Of a stretch of 29,082 nucleotides of DNA, positions 8,018-14,498 are shown piece after piece (position 1 is the first letter of the stretch; each line of letters starts with the position of its first letter). The stretch lies in assembly GCA_938003725.1 (NCBI GenBank), contig CALKXX010000234.1, positions 1 to 29,082 of the forward strand, in the 5' to 3' direction. The notes under the pieces are model-generated. The model was not told where the DNA came from. It made no database searches and saw nothing but the letters and a program-made list of their open reading frames with translations. This DNA comes from an uncultured Sphingomonadaceae bacterium. Its GTDB lineage: Bacteria > Pseudomonadota > Alphaproteobacteria > Sphingomonadales > Sphingomonadaceae. Position numbers and translations under genes: made by a program.

Positions 8018-9154
8018 ATGCCGCTTTATTTGAATGACGACCAACAAATGCTGCAAGACAGTGCCTCCGACTTTATGAAAGGCGAGGGCGACGTCGCCCA
8101 TTTTAGGGAGTTTCGGGACAAGAACTGTAAGGACGGTTTTTCCCACGATTTATGGAAGAAATTTGCCGAAATGGGCTTTACCGGAATTCTTGTTTCGGAA
8201 GAAGAAGGTGGTTTGGGACTAGGCCATGTCGAAGCCGGAACCGTGCTTGAGCAGATTGGCCGAAACCTTACACCATCGCCTTTTTTGACCACCGCGGTCG
8301 CCGGTGTTGAGGCGCTGAATGCGGGCGGCAAAGCGCTGCGAGAGAAATATTTTCCCGGCATATTGTCAGGTGACAGCGTCCTTGCCCTTGCCATTGATGA
8401 GGGAGCAAAGCATCGCCCAGATCAAATCCAAATGGCCGCGACCCGTGAGGGCAATGGCTTTAAACTGAATGGTAAAAAGCAATTTGTGGTTCAGGGTGGT
8501 TCGGCAGATACGCTGATTGTTGCCGCACGGACCAGCGGCGCAGCAGGTGATGACAAGGGACTTACTCTGTTTGCGGTTGATACCGAGACAAATGGACTGG
8601 CCAGAGAAAATGTTCGTTTGGTGGATAGCGCTGTGGCTGCCCATGTCGAGTTTGAAAACGTGATTGTCGATGCGGACGCGGTGATCGGCGAAGTGGATGA
8701 CGGCGATATCGTTCTAAGGCGGATGCTTAATGCTGGCCGTGCCGGCTCTGCTGCAGAAATAATGGGCGTTGGTGCTGGAGCGATGGATATTACCGTCGAC
8801 TATCTGAAAGGCCGAAAGCAGTTTGATAAGATCATTGCCACCTTTCAAGCGCTGCAACACCGTATGTCGCACCTGTATAGCGAAATGGAGATTGCCCGCG
8901 CGACTGTCCTAAAGGCGCAGCAGATGCTGGACGACGGATCCTCCAAAGCTGAACTGATGGTCTCTGTTGCCAAGGCGAAAGCGGGACGGGCCACGGCGCT
9001 TTCGGTCAAGGAAGGCGTGCAAATGCACGGCGGTGTCGGCATGACAGATGAATATGATATTGGCCTCTATATGAAGCGCGATCGTGGCCTTCAGGAATTT
9101 ATGGGCGATGCGAATTACCACACCAATCTCGTTGCCGAAATGCACGGTTACTAA
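8018..9154 (+). CDS. Acyl-CoA dehydrogenase (PimD-like small subunit of a pair)
   Basis: 378 residues. It keeps the FAD-contact sequence GRKQF (about 266-270) and the C-terminal VQMHGGVGMTDEYDIG (about 338-353) typical of the small subunit of two-component acyl-CoA dehydrogenases. Its N-terminal half is less conserved than in single-gene enzymes. It lies 42 nt behind the first subunit with an AAAGGA site before the ATG. Both subunits probably assemble and share FAD sites, as in PimC/PimD-like and FadE heteromers. This is inferred from gene pairing and size. Confidence 0.9.
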   Translation: MPLYLNDDQQMLQDSASDFMKGEGDVAHFREFRDKNCKDGFSHDLWKKFAEMGFTGILVSEEEGGLGLGHVEAGTVLEQIGRNLTPSPFLTTAVAGVEALNAGGKALREKYFPGILSGDSVLALAIDEGAKHRPDQIQMAATREGNGFKLNGKKQFVVQGGSADTLIVAARTSGAAGDDKGLTLFAVDTETNGLARENVRLVDSAVAAHVEFENVIVDADAVIGEVDDGDIVLRRMLNAGRAGSAAEIMGVGAGAMDITVDYLKGRKQFDKIIATFQALQHRMSHLYSEMEIARATVLKAQQMLDDGSSKAELMVSVAKAKAGRATALSVKEGVQMHGGVGMTDEYDIGLYMKRDRGLQEFMGDANYHTNLVAEMHGY

Positions 9155-9166
9155 AAGGAATAAACA

Positions 9167-9961
9167 ATGGATTTTAACAAGCTATTCTCTCTGGAAGGCC
9201 GTGTCGCTCTTATCACAGGTGGGCAGCGCGGTATCGGCGCGATGATTACCGAGGGCTTTCTAGCGCAAGGTGCAAAAGTCTATATCTCGGGCCGTAAAGC
9301 TGATCAGGGCGAAGCCGCCGCTGCTGAATTTGGTGACAATTGTACTTATATTCAGGGTGACATCTCGACTGTCGAGGGTTGTAAAGCGCTGGCTGCAGAG
9401 ATAGCCAATCGTGAAGAGAAACTTGATATTCTGGTTAATAACGCCGGTGTAGCCTGGGGCGAAGAATATGTGTCGTTCCCGGAAAATGGCTGGGACAAGG
9501 TGATGGATACGAATGTCAAAGGCCTATTTTTCCTGACGCAAGCCTTGCATCCGCAACTGAAAGCAGCGGCAAGCTTTGAACAGCCTGCAAAGGTTATCAA
9601 CATCGCGTCTATTGACGGTTTGAAAGTCAATCCCTGGGAAACCTATAGCTATCAGGCGTCCAAAGCAGCGGTGGTCCATTTGACCCGCAAGATGGCCTCC
9701 AAGCTAGTGCAGGAAGATATCATCATGACCGGTATCGCACCCGGCGCTTTCGCATCGACAATGAACAAGGCGGCGCGTGATTTTGAAGATGCCGTAGAAA
9801 AGGGCATCCCGGCAAAACGAATTGGGCGGCCATCCGACATGGCGTCCGCCGCGATATTTCTTGCCAGTTCAGCCGGTGATTATGTGGTTGGCTCTACCCT
9901 GCCGGTGGACGGCGGTGTTGTGAATGCACCCGGCGCGAATACTTCGATCGATCCGGTTTAA
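9167..9961 (+). CDS. SDR family oxidoreductase (RhlG-like)
   Basis: 264 residues. TGGQRGIG at 17-24, NNAG at 91-94, catalytic Ser148, Tyr162 and Lys166 (YQASK). Arg43 in SGRK after the second strand suggests NADP(H) preference, unlike the SDR at the other end of the locus. It is 12 nt behind the second dehydrogenase subunit with a strong AAAAGGA site, so it is part of the rightward operon. The overall pattern resembles RhlG-type 3-ketoacyl reductases and sugar-alcohol dehydrogenases. A beta-keto/hydroxyacyl reaction fits the context, but the substrate is not shown by sequence. Confidence 0.92.
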   Translation: MDFNKLFSLEGRVALITGGQRGIGAMITEGFLAQGAKVYISGRKADQGEAAAAEFGDNCTYIQGDISTVEGCKALAAEIANREEKLDILVNNAGVAWGEEYVSFPENGWDKVMDTNVKGLFFLTQALHPQLKAAASFEQPAKVINIASIDGLKVNPWETYSYQASKAAVVHLTRKMASKLVQEDIIMTGIAPGAFASTMNKAARDFEDAVEKGIPAKRIGRPSDMASAAIFLASSAGDYVVGSTLPVDGGVVNAPGANTSIDPV

Positions 9962-9980
9962 GCAAACTGACTTGACCTTT

Positions 9981-10020
9981 ATCTCCATACTGTATTATGA
10001 GCACAATACAGTATGGAGAT
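9981..10020 (+). promoter_or_regulatory. Perfect 16-bp inverted repeat covering the ribosome-binding site
   Basis: Bases 9981-9996 and 10005-10020 are exact reverse complements separated by 8 bases. The right arm contains the GGAG Shine-Dalgarno (10015-10018) of the lipoprotein gene starting at 10024, so folding would hide it. Each arm also contains an ATAC-N-GTAT half-palindrome, at 9987-9995 and 10006-10014, with centres 19 bp apart. That is about two helical turns, as expected for an operator. A TTGACC at 9972-9977 could be a -35 element. No T tract follows, so it is not a normal terminator. Confidence 0.75.
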
Positions 10021-10023
10021 AAC

Positions 10024-10551
10024 ATGACCTATAGATTTTTTGCCGCCGCGACGGTTTTTCCGCTATTGCTATCCGCCTGTACCAATACCGCCGATGCAGA
10101 TGGTGAGGGCTCGAGTATATCGATCGACCTTAGCGACAATGACACTCCTGATTCCGAGAAAGTTGAAATCGGAAATGGAGAAGAAAATGGCAAGTTTTCC
10201 ATCAAGGCAGACGGTTTCGCGTTGGACGTGGACTTGCCTTCCGTCACGCTTGATAGTGACGATTTCGACATGAACAATGTGACGCTGTATCCCGGTTCGA
10301 AAGTAACTGGGTTGAATATAGAGGACAAAGATGGTGCAGGCGGCAAAGTTACCATGAGCTTCACTGCTCCGATCGGGGCGGAAAAGCTGACGGACTGGTA
10401 TGAAACGAAGATGAAGGAAGACAAGTTCACTGTTGCCAGAAGCCAGACCGGCTTGTCCGGAAAAACGGAAGATGGTGATGCCTTCACTCTACAGTTGACC
10501 GAAGAATCAACCGATGAAACGTCAGGAAAGCTCAGCTTTTCCGAAAGCTAA
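10024..10551 (+). CDS. Acidic lipoprotein of unknown function
   Basis: 175 residues from the ATG at 10024, preceded by GGAG. An ATG at 9997 lies in the loop of the inverted repeat and would add nine residues before the signal peptide, so it is rejected. The lipobox LLSAC puts the lipidated Cys at residue 19 with Thr at +2, which favours outer-membrane sorting. The mature part is strongly acidic and beta-rich. Its centre, from about residue 85, reads like a small repeated-strand domain (YPGSKVTGLNI, then MSFTAP) followed by an amphipathic helix (LTDWYETKMKEDKF). This resembles uncharacterised lipoproteins of sphingomonads. It may be cotranscribed with the SDR or controlled separately by the inverted repeat. 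Confidence 0.8.
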   Translation: MTYRFFAAATVFPLLLSACTNTADADGEGSSISIDLSDNDTPDSEKVEIGNGEENGKFSIKADGFALDVDLPSVTLDSDDFDMNNVTLYPGSKVTGLNIEDKDGAGGKVTMSFTAPIGAEKLTDWYETKMKEDKFTVARSQTGLSGKTEDGDAFTLQLTEESTDETSGKLSFSES

Positions 10552-10661
10552 AACAGCTTCCCATTCTTTACCAGTTTTTACCTCGAAGCATGCAACTGTT
10601 CAGTTTGCATCCCAAATGCTATGCTATAGCTATCGGGCAAATAGCAGAGGAGCGCTGAACT

Positions 10662-11348
10662 ATGGGGAAACTTGTAAAACAAACGAAACTGAATCTTGCA
10701 ATCGCAATATTGGCAACGCCGATCGCCATGGTGGCGGTCACGGCTGTGCCGGCGCACGCACAAAGCACGGGCGTTAAAAGTGCGCTTAGCGGTGCCTCGG
10801 ACAGCGCATTGGACAAGCTATCCGAACCGGGCGCTTTTTATGCGGACGAAGCCGTTCGCGTGTTGTTGCCCGGCCCACTAAAAAAAGCGACCAAGATATT
10901 GCGTTTTACCAACAAAGCCGGACTGACCAAAGATATTACCAGAAGCCTCAACGATGCCGCGGGTAAAGCGGCGCTGGAGGCAAAGCCCATTTTTCGGTCG
11001 GCGATTGACGGGCTGACGCTGAAGGACGGAGTGGGTATTGTGACGGACGGTAATACCGGCGGAACCGACTATTTACGCCGCACATCGGGTGAAGAACTCG
11101 GTCTGAAAATCCGGCCGTTGGTCGAAAAAGCGCTTGGCGACGTAGGTGCCTATGACCAGGTTGAGAAACTGGGTTCGGTATCTTCGCTTGCGAGATTGGG
11201 CGGAATGGATCTGTCGCGTGATGGTTTGACGGACAGCGTCACCAAACAGGCGCTGGACGGTATATTTACCTATATCGGGCGTGAGGAACAGAATTTCCGG
11301 AAAAACCCGCTGGATAAGGGGCGTAAGCTACTCAAAGGCATCTTTTAG
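10662..11348 (+). CDS. Secreted DUF4197 family protein
   Basis: 228 residues with a Sec signal peptide ending AHA at about residue 33. The mature part contains the pattern of DUF4197: a helical protein with conserved LPGPLKK (about 67-73), a central region of repeated KALG/GLTDSVT-type helices, and a C-terminal block QALDGIFTYIGREEQNFRKNP (about 200-220) followed by the end LLKGIF. Family members are periplasmic and have no established biochemical role. A GAGGAG site lies 9 nt before the ATG. The 110 bp upstream contain an imperfect dyad around 10588-10610 but no clear promoter. It is probably a single-gene unit. Confidence 0.88.
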   Translation: MGKLVKQTKLNLAIAILATPIAMVAVTAVPAHAQSTGVKSALSGASDSALDKLSEPGAFYADEAVRVLLPGPLKKATKILRFTNKAGLTKDITRSLNDAAGKAALEAKPIFRSAIDGLTLKDGVGIVTDGNTGGTDYLRRTSGEELGLKIRPLVEKALGDVGAYDQVEKLGSVSSLARLGGMDLSRDGLTDSVTKQALDGIFTYIGREEQNFRKNPLDKGRKLLKGIF

Positions 11349-11497
11349 AGCAGTCAAACCGCTCCCGTCAGTTGCAAATAATGCAATAACTGAAGCTCCG
11401 TTTTCAATTGAAACTTAACTCTTTGGCGACCATTTCCTTCCTATAAGTTCAACAGGAAAAGAGATGTTTGTTTGGCGTTTTAACAAGGAGTTATTCC

Positions 11498-11572
11498 ATG
11501 AAGACGCTTTTCAATATTGTCGCCGCCATGACCGTTAGTAGCATCATTTTGATCTCTTCGGTTCAAGTATAA
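11498..11572 (+). CDS. 24-residue hydrophobic peptide, signal-peptide-like
   Basis: A 24-codon ORF starts at an ATG 7 nt after a strong AAGGAG (11485-11490). It encodes a positively charged start (MKT) and one hydrophobic stretch of about 19 residues ending SSVQV, then TAA. This has the form of a signal peptide or single-span membrane peptide with no mature part. After the stop the frame stays open for 19 more codons, so it could also be a nonsense-truncated secreted peptide. A second 24-codon ORF, ATG 11464 to TAG 11538, overlaps it in another frame and has a weaker ribosome site. It lies between the DUF4197 gene and the long gene-poor region. Confidence 0.5.
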   Translation: MKTLFNIVAAMTVSSIILISSVQV

Positions 11573-12164
11573 GGCTTCACAAGTTTCGATCTCGGCCGCC
11601 GTATACTCCTCCCAAAATGGCGCCGGGATTGATCCACAGGTCCGGTCCTCTCCATATCCCCCTCCCGAAGCGGAGAGACCGGACCAACGGATGCCTCAAT
11701 CCAGTGGCTACCTATAGTATCTAACTTGTCCACCGTTTCAGCAGTGCTTTTCCACCGCTAATTTGGCGATCTGTGGATAACTCTGCGTTTCTCATTAGGT
11801 CCGACTCGGAACCACATGGCATATCACTTTCATCGGACGGGATTTAAATCATAACCGGCGACCAGTCAGCAATGACCCGTTGGAGAGAGGTAAAGAACGA
11901 AAGATAGTCGAGACGACCAATTTGTTGTTTGCAAAAATGATAGAATGATCTTTCGATTGATGATTGGAAAACCATAGAAAAGTGAAAGCGCAAGCTGGAA
12001 CGGATCAAAGGAAGAAAGATCGTCAGGTGACTGGACCAAGTTTGAAACCGAAGCTTTAGAGCGCAAGCAAAAAGGCGGCGAACTGAAAACTTGGCCCGGA
12101 AACCGGACGCCGGAAAAGCGGAAGCTGAGGCTCGCAAGAGAATCGCATCCCAAATCAGGCGCAG
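11573..12164 (+). ncRNA. Gene-free stretch, possible small RNA or long untranslated RNA
   Basis: About 590 bases without a credible protein gene. It ends in a strong intrinsic terminator (12165-12211), which implies a plus-strand transcript passes through it. Bases 11880-12160 are purine-rich on the plus strand, with stop codons in all frames until about 11980. An imperfect hairpin pairs 11639-11653 with 11672-11685, with one bulge and an 18-nt C-rich loop. A perfect 10-bp palindrome, GATTTAAATC, is at 11841-11850. No known RNA family (tmRNA, 6S, RNase P, SRP RNA) was recognised. The 5' end of the transcript is not defined. Confidence 0.4.
11630..11780. other. Cluster of DnaA-box-like 9-mers
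   Basis: Against the consensus TTATCCACA there is a perfect match on the minus strand at 11772-11780 and an 8/9 match at 11630-11638. Two 7/9 matches are at 11726-11734 and 11748-11756. All four lie within 151 bp of gene-free DNA. Weaker matches lie further right at 12184-12192 and 12602-12610. This could be a DnaA-titrating or DnaA-regulated site, or part of an origin. Origin-associated neighbours (hemE, dnaA, parAB, gidA) are absent, so an origin call is not supported. Confidence 0.4.
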
Positions 12165-12211
12165 TGGCAGCCGGGGAATGGATTTATCCATGAACCGACT
12201 GCCATTTTTTT
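12165..12211 (+). terminator. Strong intrinsic terminator without an upstream gene
   Basis: TGGCAG (12165-12170) pairs with CTGCCA (12199-12204). After one mismatch, CGG (12172-12174) pairs with CCG (12195-12197). A GGA/GAA internal loop that could form tandem G-A pairs follows, then ATGGAT (12178-12183) pairs with ATCCAT (12186-12191). Seven T residues follow directly (12205-12211). This is a textbook Rho-independent terminator on the plus strand. The nearest plus-strand ORF before it ends at 11572. Confidence 0.8.
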
Positions 12212-12261
12212 GCCTTTCGCATCCCGCTAAAGCGCAGATCTCCCCATCAATAGACGATCCA

Positions 12262-12304
12262 TGTGACAGCCGTCACAATGACGAATCGAATCGAATGCTA
12301 ATAA
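12262..12304 (+). promoter_or_regulatory. CRP-type site and extended -10 promoter, class II spacing
   Basis: Bases 12262-12277 are a perfect TGTGA-N6-TCACA, the consensus of CRP-family regulators. An extended -10 (TG-C-TAATAA) occupies 12296-12304, which predicts a start at about 12311. The centre of the CRP site is then at -41.5, the standard class II activator position. No good -35 is present, as expected when an activator replaces it. That an E. coli-like consensus is used in this organism is an assumption. Confidence 0.6.
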
Positions 12305-12310
12305 AATCGG

Positions 12311-12357
12311 GCGATAGCGTTTCTGCGTACAGGGGGGGCGCTATCGCTTTCCTCTTT
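12311..12357 (+). terminator. Hairpin with T-rich tail at the predicted transcript start
   Basis: GCGATAGCG (12311-12319) pairs perfectly with CGCTATCGC (12339-12347) around a 19-nt loop containing G7. It is followed by TTTCCTCTTT (12348-12357). On its own it reads as an intrinsic terminator. Its first base coincides with the start predicted from the CRP-type promoter, so it could instead protect a 5' end or act as an attenuator. It might equally terminate transcription that reads past 12211. Confidence 0.6.
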
Positions 12358-12361
12358 GGAC

Positions 12362-12408
12362 CCCGGTGGTTGAAGCGACCCGGCCACCGGGTGCCATTTC
12401 GAAATGGC
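12362..12408. repeat. Two adjacent palindromic hairpins
   Basis: CCCGGTGG (12362-12369) pairs with CCACCGGG (12384-12391). One base later, GCCATTTCGAAATGGC (12393-12408) is a perfect 16-bp palindrome. Neither has a T tract. With the preceding hairpin they form a row of three stems within 100 bases, suggesting a structured RNA leader or a small RNA from the CRP-type promoter. Confidence 0.55.
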
Positions 12409-12531
12409 TAAGCCAACACGGCTTTTAGAGATTCCTCATCGATCACCTTTATCTCGGGATATCTATGGCGAATAGATGTTGCCCGAACTGATGGACCCGG
12501 CGATCCGTTAAAAATAAACAGGGAAACCGGC

Positions 12532-12621
12532 GTGGCCGCATTTCGCATTTTCATCATCTTGTTTGCTTTAATGCCGTTCACCCTGTTGTGGCAAGCGTGC
12601 GTTATCCGCGGGGCTCCCTAG
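12532..12621 (+). CDS. 29-residue hydrophobic peptide (candidate small membrane protein)
   Basis: A GTG-initiated ORF with AGGGA (12520-12524) 7 nt upstream. It encodes 29 residues containing one continuous hydrophobic helix (FRIFIILFALMPFTLLW), then a short polar tail with Cys and Arg. The same frame is open back to 12412 but has no usual start there. It ends overlapping the stop of the convergent peptidase gene. Size and composition would fit a single-span small membrane protein or a type I toxin-like peptide, but the short ORF could also be chance. No family is recognised. Confidence 0.3.
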   Translation: MAAFRIFIILFALMPFTLLWQACVIRGAP

Positions 12622-13091
12622 GCAACGATGCCGGGCACATATCGTGTGCGGCGGATACCGTTGATGCGCACCCGCTGTGCCGTTAGCTCCATATTCCGAT
12701 AGCTGTGACGATAGGATACATGCACCCAGCCGCTGTCCGGAATGCCCGGTGTATAGAATTCCAGGATCAGTTGGTCATAGTTGATGTGCGCTTCCATCCA
12801 GCGACACACATCAACATTGGATATACCGGGGATTTCAAAATCCGCAGCTTCGCCTTTGCAATGTTGTGATGTACGAGATCCGCGAATGGCTCGATTTACG
12901 GCTTCGGACCGGTAGCCCGACGATATCCGCACTGGCCGCGCATAATGTACGCGCACCGGTTCCAGAACATTTTCACATAATAAGCGAATGGCCTTTGTCT
13001 CGGTGTCATTCGGCATGTTGTCGAGCATCAGGCGTGATGCGGTTTGCGAATTGGTAAATTCGCTAAGGTGAAAATGTTCGGTGAGTTGCAT
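12618..13091 (-). CDS. M15-type (VanY/phage-like) peptidase
   Basis: 157 residues from the ATG at 13091, which follows an AGGAG site. A longer frame to 13235 has no ribosome site and poor sequence. The protein carries the zinc-peptidase pattern of Peptidase_M15A: SGYRS (58-62), His77 in SQHCKGEAADFE with Asp84, and His124 in WVHVSY. Glu111 is a possible catalytic base. Relatives are D-alanyl-D-alanine carboxypeptidases or phage/GTA endolysins that cut cell-wall crosslinks. No signal peptide is visible, so export may rely on a holin or non-classical route, as for phage lysins. No other phage gene stands next to it. Confidence 0.82.
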   Translation of the reverse strand: MQLTEHFHLSEFTNSQTASRLMLDNMPNDTETKAIRLLCENVLEPVRVHYARPVRISSGYRSEAVNRAIRGSRTSQHCKGEAADFEIPGISNVDVCRWMEAHINYDQLILEFYTPGIPDSGWVHVSYRHSYRNMELTAQRVRINGIRRTRYVPGIVA

Positions 13092-13157
13092 GACGAGCGG
13101 CTCCTTTGGTGATGAGTTAACCTGACTGAGCGACCCGGTTTGCCGGTTATGGCACAT

Positions 13158-13186
13158 TTTATGGCCGAAATTGACGAATTTGCCAA
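13158..13186 (-). promoter_or_regulatory. Candidate promoter for the M15 peptidase gene
   Basis: On the minus strand TTGGCA (13186-13181), a 17-bp spacer and CATAAA (13163-13158) form a reasonable sigma-70-type pair. This predicts a leader of about 60 nt before the ATG at 13091. Confidence 0.4.
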
Positions 13187-13197
13187 GGTTAAACCGC

Positions 13198-13226
13198 TTG
13201 CACGGCGGTTGCGGCGCGCATAATAT
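13198..13226 (+). promoter_or_regulatory. Candidate promoter for the membrane protein and desaturase pair
   Basis: TTGCAC (13198-13203), a 17-bp spacer and TAATAT (13221-13226) point toward the small membrane protein gene. The -35 match is only partial. It lies back to back with the peptidase promoter. Confidence 0.35.
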
Positions 13227-13271
13227 ACCATCCACACGCCAGTTATGCGTGTGATGGAGTGTCTTTGTTTC

Positions 13272-13487
13272 ATGGAAACTTTGTTTAAAAAGCTGTTTGC
13301 ATTGCTGCCACTAATTTGGGGCCTAGCCTTTCTCGCGCCTCTCACCGCACAGCTATGGCAGGCGATGGAGTGGACCGTTCCATTTGGCCTGACACCCATG
13401 ATGTTTGGCCTGATCATCGGCGGGTTTTGGGGGCTATATGCACAGATACGCGGCACATGGTTCTGGAAGGGCGAGGTGTCCACATGA
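13272..13487 (+). CDS. Small two-span membrane protein coupled to a desaturase
   Basis: 71 residues from ATG 13272. In-frame ATGs at 13245 and 13254 would add up to nine residues. None of these starts has a well-spaced Shine-Dalgarno. Two hydrophobic segments are visible (about residues 9-27 and 40-57), followed by a polar C-terminus rich in Trp (RGTWFWKGE). The stop overlaps the start of the desaturase as ATGA, which implies translational coupling. The product may be an accessory or assembly partner of the desaturase in the inner membrane. No named family is recognised. Confidence 0.72.
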   Translation: METLFKKLFALLPLIWGLAFLAPLTAQLWQAMEWTVPFGLTPMMFGLIIGGFWGLYAQIRGTWFWKGEVST

Positions 13488-14482
13488 CCGGTGCAGCAAC
13501 TTCCCTTGGTCCCGCCGAGATATTGTCGGGTAATATTTCGGCACTAGACGCAAAATCGATTGATGCGCTGTCGGACCATGATTTGAAGGGGTATGATCTT
13601 TCAGTCCTAAGCGACAAACAGTTGCGGCGGTTGGAACGGAACATCGCCCGCAAATTTCATGGTGAACAAGGCGGCGGTATTCCATGGACGCCCGTCATCT
13701 GGGGCATTGGCAACAGCGTCGCATTTCTAATGATGTTCTGGCTGGTATTCATGGGGCTCATTCCTCTGTGGATGGGTTTCATCGTCAATACGCTCTGTGC
13801 GTCAATTGCGCTGCTGCCCAGTCATGAGGCGCAGCATGATAATATTGCGCGACCCGGTACAAAATGGCGCTGGTTGAATGAGCTGGTCGGGCGCGTTTCC
13901 CTGATCCCGTTGGCCGGTCCGTATCGGATGTTCAAACTAACCCATCTGGGACATCACAGGTTTGTAAACGAACCAGACCGGGATCCCGATTATTCGACCA
14001 GCGCCCGCAGCGCCTGGCATTTTCTTTGGAAATCGGTTGCCAACCGACAGCCGCGCGGACCGGGCGGCGTCGCACGCTATGTCGAGATACTGGAAAAAAT
14101 GGATACCAGCGAAAGTCGCCGTGCGCTGAAAGAAGCGGCGATCACGCATATGCTGTTCATCGGCATATTGATTGCCATGGCCTGGTATGGATATGCTATA
14201 GAGGCTGTCCTGCTGTGGTGGTTGCCGCGCCATCTGGGCTTTACCTATATCCGCATGGTGCTTAGCTGGATGCCGCACCACCCGGTAAAAGTCCGGGGCA
14301 GCAGCCGCTATGGCAATACCCGTGCGTTTAAAAGCTGGGCCGGCAACCTGCTGACCAGCGGGATGGAATATCACATTGTTCATCATCTCTATCCCAATAT
14401 CCCAATCCATCGCACACCATCGGCCTATTGGGCGCTCAGGCCGATATTAGTGGCGCGCAAATGCGAACTGGGCAAACTGTAG
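13484..14482 (+). CDS. Membrane fatty acid desaturase / carotenoid hydroxylase family protein
   Basis: 332 residues from the ATG at 13484, in the ATGA overlap. A frame extended to 13316 would run through the upstream gene and is rejected. The three histidine boxes that bind the di-iron centre are present: HEAQH (114-118), HLGHH (154-158) and HIVHH (297-301), with an extra His pair in MPHHP (265-266). Hydrophobic segments flank them at about 70-112 and 222-262. The N-terminal 60 residues are soluble and hydrophilic. The family includes acyl-lipid desaturases and CrtR-type beta-carotene hydroxylases, and sequence alone does not decide between them. Carotenoid modification is plausible in a sphingomonad. 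Confidence 0.85.
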   Translation: MTGAATSLGPAEILSGNISALDAKSIDALSDHDLKGYDLSVLSDKQLRRLERNIARKFHGEQGGGIPWTPVIWGIGNSVAFLMMFWLVFMGLIPLWMGFIVNTLCASIALLPSHEAQHDNIARPGTKWRWLNELVGRVSLIPLAGPYRMFKLTHLGHHRFVNEPDRDPDYSTSARSAWHFLWKSVANRQPRGPGGVARYVEILEKMDTSESRRALKEAAITHMLFIGILIAMAWYGYAIEAVLLWWLPRHLGFTYIRMVLSWMPHHPVKVRGSSRYGNTRAFKSWAGNLLTSGMEYHIVHHLYPNIPIHRTPSAYWALRPILVARKCELGKL

Positions 14483-14498
14483 CGCATTCACCGAACCG

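Noticed and set aside
9981..10020. Resemblance of the inverted repeat to the gammaproteobacterial LexA box (TACTGTAT and ATACAGTA half-sites)
   Set aside because: The spacing between half-sites is 6 bp too long, and alphaproteobacterial LexA uses GTTC-N7-GTTC, which is seen upstream of uvrA.
11630..11780. Chromosomal replication origin
   Set aside because: DnaA-box-like sites are present, but no origin-associated genes are nearby, and skew cannot be judged from one window. Reported only as a DnaA-box cluster.
11844..12191. 115-codon minus-strand ORF
   Set aside because: Composition is the mirror of a purine-rich strand, there is no ribosome site or domain, and it runs through the plus-strand terminator.
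12404..12475. 23-codon ORF starting in the palindrome at 12393-12408
   Set aside because: No Shine-Dalgarno, the start is inside a perfect palindrome, and no recognisable features.
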